This document shows positions 23,693 to 31,106 of a DNA stretch of 31,106 bases, one piece after another. Below the pieces are notes generated by a model. It worked only from the letters and a program-made list of their open reading frames with translations, was not told where the DNA came from and ran no database searches. This DNA is from a virus. A program made the position numbers and the translations under genes. The stretch is taken from IMG/VR virus record IMGVR_UViG_3300021424_003802, positions 1 through 31,106 of that record; one strand, 5' to 3'. How positions within the stretch are numbered: position 1 is the first letter of the stretch; every line of letters starts with the position of its first letter.

Positions 23693-25304
23693 TATTATTC
23701 TCGTTATAGTTTCCTGTTAAATACCAGCGCTGTGATGCTGGGTGTTTTATCACCTCCCAAAATATATTATTATCAGAGTACATTGCTTTATTTTCAGAAA
23801 TTAATCGTAATTTATTTACTGGTATTGAGAGTAAATTTGTAATTTGTTTTGTTGTATCAATCAAACTCTTTAAATTATATGACTCACTTATTGTTTGCAT
23901 ATTTTTTATTTGTCTGCGCTTTTCCATGACCTTTGTGTAGTTTCCGCCACGAGCTTTGCGATTTCTTCTTGGATCGATTTTTGGTGGAATCGGTGCATTA
24001 AAATTAATTCCCTCAGCCATTGCTTTACGAATTGCTAAAGTGTGTTTACTTGGAGTTGTCTTTGATTCAGCATCTCCTGGAGCAGGTTCATATGCTCTTG
24101 GATCGCTGTCTGAAAGTTTTGCTTTTTCTTTCCAGTGAGCAGCACGAGCCTTTGCTGTATCTTTATCAAGACCAGCAACGTATTTTTTTGGTAAACCTGT
24201 GTCTTCGTCTTTGTCAATTTTTGGAAATTTCTTCTCGCGAAGAAACACAAATGATTTAAGAGCAGGTATTTCAACAGGCAAAATACCACTCTCTTGTATT
24301 CGTTTTTCAAGATTTAATGTTTGATCTTCAAATAAAAGTTTTTCAAATACACTCGGTGAATGTATGTTCATTGAGTTATTAAACACAAATACGTTGTCAA
24401 GAGATTCAACTAATTTTTCAACAAAAAGAAACTTTTGAATACGTTTTGATTCATTTAATGGAACTTGACGCTGTTCATTTCTCAAACGACTAACTTTATT
24501 TGTAACTGATGTATAGATGTAATCAAAATTATAATTCTCATAAAGATGTTTTACTTTGTTGATTTTATCTAGATCAATTGGACCGTTTATTACGAGATTT
24601 TTATTTTGCTCAAATAACTCATGTGCTGTGCCATTTAAAACTTGATCGATCTGAACTTCCATTAAATCATATTTGGCAAATGTATTCTTCAACACATAAT
24701 CTTTGCCACTGCCTGGACCACCAATTAAGAAAAATGCAGTGGCTGATTCTTTAAGTGCAGCGAATGCAGATCTCAACTTATTATAGAGCATATTCGCAGT
24801 TTCTCTATGTTCTTCTGGGTATTGCTCGACGAATTTATCGCGATTGCCAGCTTTAACTAACTCACGCATTTTAGTTCCTGACATTCCTTCTATGCCTTCT
24901 GTATTCGAGTCGCGTTCACCAGCAGAGGATGTTGTAATATTTTTAATTCCTGGATATTCTTTTTCTTTATATTTGTTTAAAAATTTAAATTTATTTTGAT
25001 CCTCTTCACCACCACCAACAATGTTTATATTTGTATGACCTTGCTCCTGTAGATATCGCATCATATCAATGGGTGTGCGAATTTCTGGATCACTTACAAT
25101 ATTTGCATCAGGAAACATTGCACGAAGTGCAGTAACCTTTGTTTCGTGATCAAGTGGATCACTCTCTGTTCCAGTTGTGTGTGTTGGAAAAATATAATGT
25201 TTTCCACTGGTATTTGCAGCATGATCGATAGTTGCCTGAATGGCAGCTCCGTGCCCAGGATGCGGTGGCTGTAATCGACCAATAAAGATTGATGCGTTGC
25301 TCAT
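23685..25304 (-). CDS. HxGH nucleotidyltransferase fused to P-loop kinase-like domain
   Basis: 539 residues. Residues 1-180 form a cytidylyltransferase-like (NMN/pantetheine adenylyltransferase superfamily) domain: FIGRLQPPHPGHGAAI with HPGH at 15-18, and MSGTKMRE (141-148) in place of the usual ISSTxIR. Residues 190-330 begin with a Walker A motif (GGPGSGKD, 195-202) and look kinase-like, an order that resembles NadR/NadM-type NMN adenylyltransferase plus ribosylnicotinamide kinase. Residues about 360-425 (KKYVAGLDKDTAKARAAHWK ... YEPAPGDAESKTTPSKHT) are a module I recall from other marine phage proteins. A basic C-terminal region follows. Possible role: NAD or nucleotide-cofactor metabolism early in infection. 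Substrates are not determined by the sequence. It overlaps the 1315-aa start by 8 bases. Confidence 0.75.
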   Translation of the reverse strand: MSNASIFIGRLQPPHPGHGAAIQATIDHAANTSGKHYIFPTHTTGTESDPLDHETKVTALRAMFPDANIVSDPEIRTPIDMMRYLQEQGHTNINIVGGGEEDQNKFKFLNKYKEKEYPGIKNITTSSAGERDSNTEGIEGMSGTKMRELVKAGNRDKFVEQYPEEHRETANMLYNKLRSAFAALKESATAFFLIGGPGSGKDYVLKNTFAKYDLMEVQIDQVLNGTAHELFEQNKNLVINGPIDLDKINKVKHLYENYNFDYIYTSVTNKVSRLRNEQRQVPLNESKRIQKFLFVEKLVESLDNVFVFNNSMNIHSPSVFEKLLFEDQTLNLEKRIQESGILPVEIPALKSFVFLREKKFPKIDKDEDTGLPKKYVAGLDKDTAKARAAHWKEKAKLSDSDPRAYEPAPGDAESKTTPSKHTLAIRKAMAEGINFNAPIPPKIDPRRNRKARGGNYTKVMEKRRQIKNMQTISESYNLKSLIDTTKQITNLLSIPVNKLRLISENKAMYSDNNIFWEVIKHPASQRWYLTGNYNENNNE

Positions 25305-25308
25305 ATTA

Positions 25309-26517
25309 TTATTTGCGTAGATCCTTATCAGCAGTGTGATATGTTTTACCCTTTCTTAGATAAGAATTCACACGTGCGTGTCCCCATTGCTGTGGTGTTG
25401 TACCTGGACGATGTCCAGAATTCCATGCAGCCATACCGCGTCTAAAAACTGTTTTAAGCGTGCTTAAAGAAACTCCAAATTTCTTTGCTTTCGCTGATAG
25501 CGAAAGTTTAGACTTTTCTTTTGCTTCCATTAATTGATCGCTGTGAGTGATGCTCTCATTAATCTTTTTTCGTAAATCTTTAAATGATATTTGCTCTGCC
25601 ACTTTTTTTATATTTCCTTTTCCCTTTGGTTTGTATCGTGCAGCTGCGGTCGCTCTTCGTTCAGCTGCACGTGCAGCTGCGATCGCCCTTCGTTCAGCTG
25701 TGGTCGCCCTTCGTCGTAAAACTTCTTCATATCTTTCACGGCTTTTTTGTTTTAATGGTGGAGAAGCACTATTTGTTTTCGATTGTACATTATCTAATGA
25801 TTGTCGAGTAGCATGAGCAGCAATCAATGCTTTAAAGTCTGGTGTGACTGCTTTAGGATTAAGATATTGTCGAAGCGTTTGAGTATCATAAATAACTAGT
25901 TGTTGTTGCTGTTGTTGTTGCTGTTGTTGTTGCTGTTGTTGAGTCATCTGTCTGTCTCTATCTGTAAGTTTTGGTGTTGCAGCTGCTGTGAAAAGTGATG
26001 CTGCAATAAATGGTGTTACTGATGCTGGTGGTGATGCTGGTGATATGTTGGATGCAACTAATGGACCACTAGAACCACCATAAAAATGATCATATGCACT
26101 CTGACCACCTTCCTTCTTAACCATTGCTCGTTGAATAGTATCAATATTTTTTGAATCTATTTGTTTATTTGGATCTAATCCTGATTTTGTAAATACATCA
26201 TCGATATATGCATTAGGATCGTTTGGATATTTTTTCCCAAGCGGCGTATTATCATCTTTTGGTGCATACTTATTAATCATTTGTGCACCTGTCATTCCCT
26301 TGCCAGCATCAATCCTAATTTGACGCTGCATGGCGTTCATACCAGCTTCTTGATCTGGAAAAATCGCAAATCCATGTTCATCAAATCCGATTGCGTTATC
26401 TAATACATATCCAGGTTGTGTTAAATATTGTTGCGTTTTAGCATCAACTGCGCGCAAATTACCTGGATTATTATTTCTAATTGAACGGACTTCGTTTAAT
26501 ATATTTTTATTTGGCAT
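25309..26517 (-). CDS. Lysozyme-like virion protein with polyQ tract and GHRPGTTPQQW domain
   Basis: 402 residues. Residues about 10-145 (IRNNNPGNLRAVD, GFAIFPDQEAGMNAMQRQI, MINKYAPKDDNTP, YIDDVF) match a lysozyme/transglycosylase-like domain common in phage virion proteins. A catalytic Glu is not obvious in this copy. A linker carries 14 consecutive Gln codons, then a basic Arg/Ala-rich helix (RRATTAERRAIAAARAAERR). The last 80 residues (FGVSLSTLKTVFRRGMAAWNSGHRPGTTPQQWGHARVNSY) match the domain I know as DUF5824 from marine viruses; that name is from memory. The start is 1 base after the ligase-like gene's stop with no clear ribosome site, so expression likely depends on coupling. Confidence 0.7.
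   Translation of the reverse strand: MPNKNILNEVRSIRNNNPGNLRAVDAKTQQYLTQPGYVLDNAIGFDEHGFAIFPDQEAGMNAMQRQIRIDAGKGMTGAQMINKYAPKDDNTPLGKKYPNDPNAYIDDVFTKSGLDPNKQIDSKNIDTIQRAMVKKEGGQSAYDHFYGGSSGPLVASNISPASPPASVTPFIAASLFTAAATPKLTDRDRQMTQQQQQQQQQQQQQQLVIYDTQTLRQYLNPKAVTPDFKALIAAHATRQSLDNVQSKTNSASPPLKQKSRERYEEVLRRRATTAERRAIAAARAAERRATAAARYKPKGKGNIKKVAEQISFKDLRKKINESITHSDQLMEAKEKSKLSLSAKAKKFGVSLSTLKTVFRRGMAAWNSGHRPGTTPQQWGHARVNSYLRKGKTYHTADKDLRK
25900..25941 (-). repeat. CAA/CAG polyglutamine repeat
   Basis: Fourteen Gln codons in a regular three CAA, one CAG order (plus strand TTGTTGTTGCTG). The 12-base periodicity indicates expansion of a 12-mer rather than of single codons. Confidence 0.9.
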
Positions 26518-26518
26518 T

Positions 26519-27874
26519 TTATTGTACCGTCTCTACTCGCTCTTCGCCAGATTGTTGCTGTGCTGCCTGTTGTTTCTGGAATCTACCACGATTAAAGTTT
26601 AGACGATTGAAATTTTCACGATCGTTTGCCTTTACAGCAATGTCATTACCAGTCATTGGATTCTTCATAACAATCACGTGACCTTCTTGCGAATTAACAA
26701 TCTCGCCAGTATCTGGATCAGAAATTGTACCTTGCATCAAATTTGTATTTTGTTGTGCATTCGCTTCAAATGCGGGCAGCATTGCTTTCTTGGCATTTGC
26801 AACTTCTTGATGAATGCGGAATGTTTGTCTCCATTTTACTGAATTCATATTGAAATCGTTTAGAGTATCATCACGTTGTTGTGTTAGACTTTGCGCCTTG
26901 GTTTGACTTTTCGCGCCTTCAATCTGACGATTAAATTTTTGTCCAACATGCTCAACAAAATTTTCATAAGTCAAAGGGAGTCCATCACGAATAGTTGCAT
27001 TAACGAAAGTTGAGAAGTGCGCCGCATGTGGAATAGCGTGTTGAAAATCATGTTTTTCGGCTAGTATTCTTACATTTTTAACAGCACGATCATATGCTGC
27101 TTGAGCATCAGTGCTGTAATTTTCTTGATTTGGTCGAGTTGCACGTGGATCAATTACATGCACATCTGGATGTGTTCCGAATGATCGTGTTGGAATATTG
27201 AATTCTCTTCGTGGGAAAGTCAACATCATTTGACCAGTTTTTGGATTTGGTTTCCAATATGCGTTACGATATCCTGTATGAATAGCAATACCAAATTGAG
27301 AATTTAAAATTCTCTGACCAATCCTAGAATTTGCTGGAGCTGAGTAATTAATTAATTGTGGATTTACAGCTACGTTAACATTACCTTCTTCATCTTGATT
27401 TTGTTGTACCATATCAGGCGTATGCATAAAATCGCCTTGGTATATTCCACGCATCGGAGCAATTTTAGGAAGATGCTCGAGTGCTGCCATTATTTTTGCA
27501 GCGAGTCCTGGTTTATCACCGTAATATTCCTGAACTTCTTCTGGAGTTGTGGCAAGTTTCTGCGTAGTTTTATTGAAAGCTGATTTAGAGGCAGCGAAAA
27601 ATGTGCCTGGAGCATATCCGCTATTCTTGGCGCCTTTGGTTGGTGTGCGACCAAAAACAACTGCAGGTGAACCATCATGTTTTACAGAAACACTTGCTTC
27701 TGATGCCTCACCCTTTAGATATTTGTGCATGTTGTCTAGGAAAGACAACGATAAATCTAATCCCTCTTTTCCATGAGGAATTAATAAGTCTTCAACGTGT
27801 TCTAGGTGTCCGCCGTTTAGATCTTCGTTCTCAAACTTTGCGGCTTCAGTGAGATATTGAACAAATCTTAACAT
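26519..27874 (-). CDS. Ligase-like nucleotidyltransferase (KxDG family) with capsid-targeting-like start
   Basis: 451 residues. HLEHVEDLLIPHGKEGL (23-39) and VSVKHDGSPAVVFG (62-75) contain K65-x-D-G, motif I of covalent nucleotidyltransferases (DNA/RNA ligases, capping enzymes), with Lys65 as the expected nucleotide acceptor. FFAASK (92-97) and MRGIYQGDFM (141-150) resemble the following ligase motifs, and QFGIAIHTGY comes later. I know this family as a DUF6267-type protein of marine T4-like phages. The first ten residues (MLRFVQYLTE) fit the T4 capsid-targeting pattern ending L-x-E, so it may be packaged and injected. A Gln-rich C-terminus ends the protein. The ribosome site is GGAAGAGG. Substrate (RNA, DNA or protein) is unknown. 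Confidence 0.75.
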   Translation of the reverse strand: MLRFVQYLTEAAKFENEDLNGGHLEHVEDLLIPHGKEGLDLSLSFLDNMHKYLKGEASEASVSVKHDGSPAVVFGRTPTKGAKNSGYAPGTFFAASKSAFNKTTQKLATTPEEVQEYYGDKPGLAAKIMAALEHLPKIAPMRGIYQGDFMHTPDMVQQNQDEEGNVNVAVNPQLINYSAPANSRIGQRILNSQFGIAIHTGYRNAYWKPNPKTGQMMLTFPRREFNIPTRSFGTHPDVHVIDPRATRPNQENYSTDAQAAYDRAVKNVRILAEKHDFQHAIPHAAHFSTFVNATIRDGLPLTYENFVEHVGQKFNRQIEGAKSQTKAQSLTQQRDDTLNDFNMNSVKWRQTFRIHQEVANAKKAMLPAFEANAQQNTNLMQGTISDPDTGEIVNSQEGHVIVMKNPMTGNDIAVKANDRENFNRLNFNRGRFQKQQAAQQQSGEERVETVQ

Positions 27875-27909
27875 ACGCCTCTTCCACTCTGTGGGATGGT
27901 TATATGTTC

Positions 27910-27916
27910 TATTTAG
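27910..27916 (-). promoter_or_regulatory. Possible late promoter-like motif (CTAAATA)
   Basis: CTAAATA on the minus strand overlaps the stop codon of the epimerase gene, 36 bases before the ATG at 27874. This is where the sugar genes end and virion-type genes begin, so a promoter boundary makes sense. The same heptamer lies before the 687-aa gene. Confidence 0.3.
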
Positions 27917-28797
27917 TTATTTTTTCTAGTCAAGATCCCATATATAATATCGTCAATCGTTTGTTGAATCGTAAACTCTGGATTATATCCGAGATCTCGT
28001 AATTTGGTATTATCCATAAAAAAAGATCGAGATGACTGGACCGTTTTATGGAATTCTTTTTGTTCAATCGTTCGAATTTCTGATCCCGAATCCATAGAGT
28101 CACGAGCATAGCGTATCGTATCTCGGAAGATTATCGGTTTCCCATTTCCAATATTGTAGATAGAGTCCAACTCTCCTTTTGTTCGAACCAAATCGATTGC
28201 TCGAGCGCAATCGCGAACATCAATATAATCACGATAAAAATAACCAGAGTCGTAGAGCTCGATGGGTCGGTTTGCAGCGAGCTCGCCCAATAGATACTGG
28301 AGCGCGTTTTTCTTCGCAGATACTTTTTTATCTTGTTTACCCAATACATTTGCTAATCTCAGAATACGATAGTTTAAATTGAACGTCTCGCAGTAAGACA
28401 TAAGCAGCTGCTCGGCGCATCGTTTTGTAATCGAATAAAATCCTTTTGGATCACAGGGATCAGTCTCAGGAATACCACGTGAACCCTCGCCGAAGCCAGA
28501 GTCCTGCCCATAAACAAACCAAGAACTTATAAAGTTAAAACAACCTTTTTGTCTAGTTTTCTGCATATAACTGCGATAACTATCCAAAACCTTCATTAAA
28601 ATTACAAGGTTTGTATTAATATCTAGTAAAGAATCACGATGCACATTGTAGTTATCAACTGTGCTAATGAAATAAAGAACATTATTAGATCTTACCTCAT
28701 AATTATCTCGATCATTCAGTATCCATGGTGTTTTGGTGGTTCGAACATACTCAGAACCAACAAACCCACTTCCACCAAATATATTTACGATACCCAT
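27913..28797 (-). CDS. NAD(P)-dependent sugar-nucleotide epimerase/dehydratase/reductase
   Basis: 294 residues from the chosen ATG. Extended short-chain dehydrogenase: nucleotide-binding GGSGFVG at 8-14, SSWFVYG (91-97), catalytic YSITK (Tyr121, Lys125), and FYRDYIDVRDCARAIDL and YNIGNGKP typical of NDP-sugar enzymes. A TTG at 28827 would add ten residues before the Rossmann strand and lengthen the overlap with the upstream gene, so the ATG, 13 bases inside that gene's end, is preferred. After the RmlA/RmlB/dehydratase genes, it may perform the reduction or epimerisation that finishes a deoxysugar nucleotide. The exact reaction cannot be read from sequence. Confidence 0.8.
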   Translation of the reverse strand: MGIVNIFGGSGFVGSEYVRTTKTPWILNDRDNYEVRSNNVLYFISTVDNYNVHRDSLLDINTNLVILMKVLDSYRSYMQKTRQKGCFNFISSWFVYGQDSGFGEGSRGIPETDPCDPKGFYSITKRCAEQLLMSYCETFNLNYRILRLANVLGKQDKKVSAKKNALQYLLGELAANRPIELYDSGYFYRDYIDVRDCARAIDLVRTKGELDSIYNIGNGKPIIFRDTIRYARDSMDSGSEIRTIEQKEFHKTVQSSRSFFMDNTKLRDLGYNPEFTIQQTIDDIIYGILTRKNN

Positions 28798-30080
28798 TTT
28801 TGCATTACGCTTTCGTAATATTCCCAAACCTTATCACCATAATGAGGTGGGCAACCAACAAAGAACACATTACTGAGTGCCTTGTTTGCATATGGATATT
28901 TAGAGGCATCGTCAAGATGTTTGTAACCAGGATGCAAGAGAATATTCCCAGCAAAGTAGTTACGAGTCTGAATTCGATTTGCTTCGCAGAATGCCTGGAG
29001 TTTCTCCTTGAGTTCTGGAGTATCTGTAATCAAAGGAACACCGAACCACGAAGGATCAGCCTGATCAAGATTGCTTGCTACTCGAACACCAGGAACATAA
29101 CGCATGAAGAAACTCTTGATGCGCTGGAAATTTAGGCGACGCTTTACATCAATCTCATCAATCTTCTTTAATTGTTCAATGCCAATCGCACCTTGAAGAT
29201 CAAGTGGTTTGAGATTATATCCCATGTTTGAAAAAAGATACTTGTGATCAATTACACCATCATATCCGTCAAGCCATTTGTCAAAACGATTGCCACATGT
29301 ACCGCAAGCCAATAAATTAGCAGCACCGACGCAGCGGCAATCACGACCCCACCAACTAATCGAACGTGCTGTGTTAATAAGTTCTTCGTCATTTGAGCAA
29401 ACCATGCCTCCTTCGCCAGTTGAAATGTGATGTGCAGGATAAAACGAGCACGTCCACGAATAATAATATTCAGTCAATAATTTACCATCCCAGCGAGTAC
29501 CGAGAGAGTCGCAATTATCACCGATCAAAAGTAAATCATGTTTATTACAAATCTCTTGTATACGATCCATGTCGGGTGGATTACCAAGTACAGGTGATAC
29601 AAAAATAGCTGCTGTACGATCTGTAATTTTTTCTTCAAGTTTATTTAAATCAAAATTTAATGTATCCATTTCAATATCAACGAATACTGGAGTCATATTA
29701 TTTTGAATGATTGGAGCAATCGTAGTTGGAAACCCAACAGGAGAAACTAAAACCTCTACACCATCTTCAAGTTTGAGATGTTTTTTAAGAGCAGCGACCA
29801 TTGTGAGATTAGCCGATGAACCAGAATTCACCATATGACAATGTTTCGTATTGAACTTACGACCGAATGCCCACTGAAATTTTGCAACCTGCTCACCAGA
29901 AACAAGCCACTTGCCCGTGAGAAATGCAGTCACACCAGCAATGACTTCTTTCTCATCCCAATATGGACCAGAATAGAATACAGTATCTTTTTCAGGATTG
30001 AATTCTTTACAGTTGTATGCATATTTGGGAGTGCCAACGGCGGCAACCAAATCTTCAATCATCTGTTTCACTTCACTCAT
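28785..30080 (-). CDS. rfbH: PMP-dependent sugar 3-dehydratase of E1/RfbH type
   Basis: 431 residues, DegT/DnrJ/EryC1 fold. The segment SFYPAHHISTGEGGMV has His217 where aminotransferases of this fold have the PLP-binding Lys; this His is the hallmark of the 3-dehydratases E1 (RfbH/AscC/DdhC), SpnQ and ColD. DNCDSLG (Cys190) and GRDCRC ... CGTCGNRF (Cys248, 250, 259, 262) match the Cys-rich region holding the [2Fe-2S] cluster in E1-type enzymes, and DHKYLFSNMGYNLKPLDLQ is also typical. Length is close to E1 (about 437). Role: removal of the C3 hydroxyl from a 4-keto-6-deoxy sugar nucleotide. The upstream dTDP-sugar genes suggest a dTDP substrate, as for SpnQ. The start overlaps the rmlA stop (TAATG) with a GAGGAAG ribosome site. 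Confidence 0.85.
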   Translation of the reverse strand: MSEVKQMIEDLVAAVGTPKYAYNCKEFNPEKDTVFYSGPYWDEKEVIAGVTAFLTGKWLVSGEQVAKFQWAFGRKFNTKHCHMVNSGSSANLTMVAALKKHLKLEDGVEVLVSPVGFPTTIAPIIQNNMTPVFVDIEMDTLNFDLNKLEEKITDRTAAIFVSPVLGNPPDMDRIQEICNKHDLLLIGDNCDSLGTRWDGKLLTEYYYSWTCSFYPAHHISTGEGGMVCSNDEELINTARSISWWGRDCRCVGAANLLACGTCGNRFDKWLDGYDGVIDHKYLFSNMGYNLKPLDLQGAIGIEQLKKIDEIDVKRRLNFQRIKSFFMRYVPGVRVASNLDQADPSWFGVPLITDTPELKEKLQAFCEANRIQTRNYFAGNILLHPGYKHLDDASKYPYANKALSNVFFVGCPPHYGDKVWEYYESVMQKWVS

Positions 30081-30952
30081 TATCTCTTCCTCAAAATTTG
30101 GCCAAGATATTTGCCATAATCTGACTTACTATACTTTTCTGCGGAACGACGAACATCATGCTCAGTAATCCATGCATTCTTATACGCAATTTCTTCTGGG
30201 CATGCAATCATCATTCCTGTTCTCTTTTGCACTGAACCCACAAACATAGAGGCTTCCGATAGAGATTCAAATGTTCCTGTATCAATCCAAGCAATCCCAC
30301 GATTTAAATACTCAATCTTGCAATCGAAATTCTCCAGATAAAGATTGTTAATATCAGTAATTTCTAACTCGCCTCGCGCAGAGGGTCTAATCCTCCAAGC
30401 ATATTCTACTACTTTATTGTCGTAAAAGTAAAGTCCAGTGACAGCATAATTACTTGGTGCAATTTTAGGTTTCTCAACAATCTTAATTGGATGACCCTCT
30501 GTATTTTGCTCAACAACACCAAATCTTTCTGGGTCAGATACATGATAGGCGAAGAGTGTACAACCAGCATTATTCCAAGTTGCTGCATTGAATCGATTAA
30601 TCAATTCGTTTCCATAAAAAATATTATCGCCAAGAATCAGCGTAACATCATCTCTACCAATCCATTTATCGGCAATACGAAAACACTCAGCAATTCCTTT
30701 TGGTTCTAATTGAACTTCATAAGAAATTTCTACTCCCCATTGAGATCCATCGCCGCAAAGACGTTTAAATGCTGCGGCATCATTCGGTGAATTGATAATC
30801 AAAATATCTCGAATACCTGCCATCATTAGCGTTGATAATGGATAATAAACGAGAGGTTTATCATAAACAGGCAATAACTGTTTTGATGTAACTTCAGTGC
30901 ATGGATATAATCTTGTTCCTAGTCCACCAGATAGTATAATTCCTTTTCTCAT
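30080..30952 (-). CDS. rmlA: Glucose-1-phosphate thymidylyltransferase
   Basis: 290 residues from the ATG at 30952. It has the full RmlA signature: GIILSGGLGTRLYPCT with the pyrophosphorylase loop, SKQLLPVYDKPLVYYPLSTL, GDGSQWGVEISYEVQ, LGDNIFYG, FGVVE, EKPKIAPSNYAVTGLYFYD and WIDTGTFESL. It makes dTDP-glucose from glucose 1-phosphate and dTTP. A GTG at 30961 would extend the protein by three residues, but the ATG overlaps the stop of the rmlB fragment as ATGA and aligns with family starts. A GGAG ribosome site lies in the end of rmlB. Very confident. Confidence 0.95.
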   Translation of the reverse strand: MRKGIILSGGLGTRLYPCTEVTSKQLLPVYDKPLVYYPLSTLMMAGIRDILIINSPNDAAAFKRLCGDGSQWGVEISYEVQLEPKGIAECFRIADKWIGRDDVTLILGDNIFYGNELINRFNAATWNNAGCTLFAYHVSDPERFGVVEQNTEGHPIKIVEKPKIAPSNYAVTGLYFYDNKVVEYAWRIRPSARGELEITDINNLYLENFDCKIEYLNRGIAWIDTGTFESLSEASMFVGSVQKRTGMMIACPEEIAYKNAWITEHDVRRSAEKYSKSDYGKYLGQILRKR

Positions 30953-31106
30953 TTGTACCACTCCAATGTTTTACGAATTCCCTCAGTGATATTAGTCTTT
31001 GCTTTCCATCCGAGTTCTCGTTCAAGTTTTGACGAATTCATTGCGTATCTAAAATCATGACCTTTACGATCAGTTACAAAATTGATCCAGTTCTGATACA
31101 TGTGAA
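30949..31106 (-). CDS. rmlB: dTDP-glucose 4,6-dehydratase, C-terminal fragment
   Basis: The last 51 codons and stop of a gene entering from the right edge. The peptide (NWINFVTDRKGHDFRYAMNS, then SKLERELGWKAKTNITEGI and RKTLEWYK) is the standard RmlB ending: FVxDRxGHDxRYA, a Ser-Lys helix, ELGW and EGIRKTxEWY. The family makes dTDP-4-keto-6-deoxyglucose from dTDP-glucose and is usually paired with rmlA, as here with an ATGA overlap. The N-terminal Rossmann part and catalytic residues lie outside the window. Confidence 0.85.
   Translation of the reverse strand, partial: HMYQNWINFVTDRKGHDFRYAMNSSKLERELGWKAKTNITEGIRKTLEWYK

Noticed and set aside
27885-27900. Short hairpin around CCAC-AGA-GTGG as terminator
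   Set aside because: The stem is only 4-6 base pairs with a three-base loop and is followed by GAAGAGGCG, which is the ribosome site of the next gene, not a T-run.
28798-28827. TTG start giving ten extra residues on the epimerase
   Set aside because: The Rossmann strand MGIVNIFGGSGFVG begins directly at the internal ATG, and the extension is basic and would lengthen the overlap with the upstream gene. It cannot be fully excluded because AAGG lies before the TTG.
28785-30080. Calling the DegT-fold gene an aminotransferase
   Set aside because: The PLP-binding Lys is replaced by His217 and the Fe-S cysteine region is present, which fits a 3-dehydratase rather than a transaminase.

Overview
The window reads as about 31 kb from the late (virion, lysis, host-surface) region of a T4-like tailed phage. 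A marine bacterial host is likely but is not identified by the sequence. Every convincing gene lies on the minus strand, so transcription runs from position 31106 towards position 1. Genes are packed with ATGA or TAATG overlaps or gaps under 70 bases. There is no rRNA, tRNA, integrase or transposase. The DNA is AT-rich. Several protein families are ones I recall mainly from marine T4-like phages: the KxDG ligase-like protein, the small SFxNxT/LNHIIV protein, the GHRPGTTPQQW C-terminal domain, AYxQAN fibre heptads and VGIGTTSP fibre repeats. These assignments rest on recalled family features; no database was searched.

Layout in transcription order. (1) 31106-27913, sugar nucleotides: the 3' end of a dTDP-glucose 4,6-dehydratase (rmlB), rmlA, a PLP/PMP-fold dehydratase of the E1/RfbH type with His in place of the usual Lys, and an extended SDR epimerase/reductase. 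Together they look like a route to a dTDP-linked deoxysugar, probably a 3,6-dideoxyhexose. (2) 27874-23685: a ligase-like nucleotidyltransferase (KxDG), a lysozyme-like/GHRPGTTPQQW protein with a polyglutamine tract, and a HxGH nucleotidyltransferase fused to a P-loop kinase-like domain. (3) 23692-12165: very large multidomain, low-complexity proteins (1315, 889, 360, 687 and 468 aa) plus a small cupin-like protein. They carry a HELQH metallopeptidase motif, duplicated hydrophobic modules, glycine-rich and proline-rich linkers, and a recurring SPYYYDENGR motif. They look like internal or ejected virion proteins. (4) 12154-9433: two small conserved proteins and a 612-aa protein with a possible PD-(D/E)XK nuclease core. 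(5) 9428-7604, lysis: a Cys-rich lipoprotein, a two-helix holin candidate, and a GH19 plus M15 endolysin. (6) 7600-1, tail fibres: a small tail protein and four fibre genes sharing interchangeable N- and C-terminal modules, collagen-like GPQ repeats, AYAQANG heptads, two cupredoxin-like domains with intact His-Cys-His-Met ligand patterns, and VGIGTTSP repeats.

The most interesting signals are: cupredoxin-like domains built into two tail fibres; ten-residue N-termini on two unrelated proteins that match the T4 capsid-targeting sequence, one of them on the ligase-like enzyme; a nested block of perfect 8-base inverted repeats inside the 360-aa proline-rich gene; the SPYYYDENGR motif at both ends of one protein and inside its neighbour; and a 48-base segment shared between two different large virion genes.
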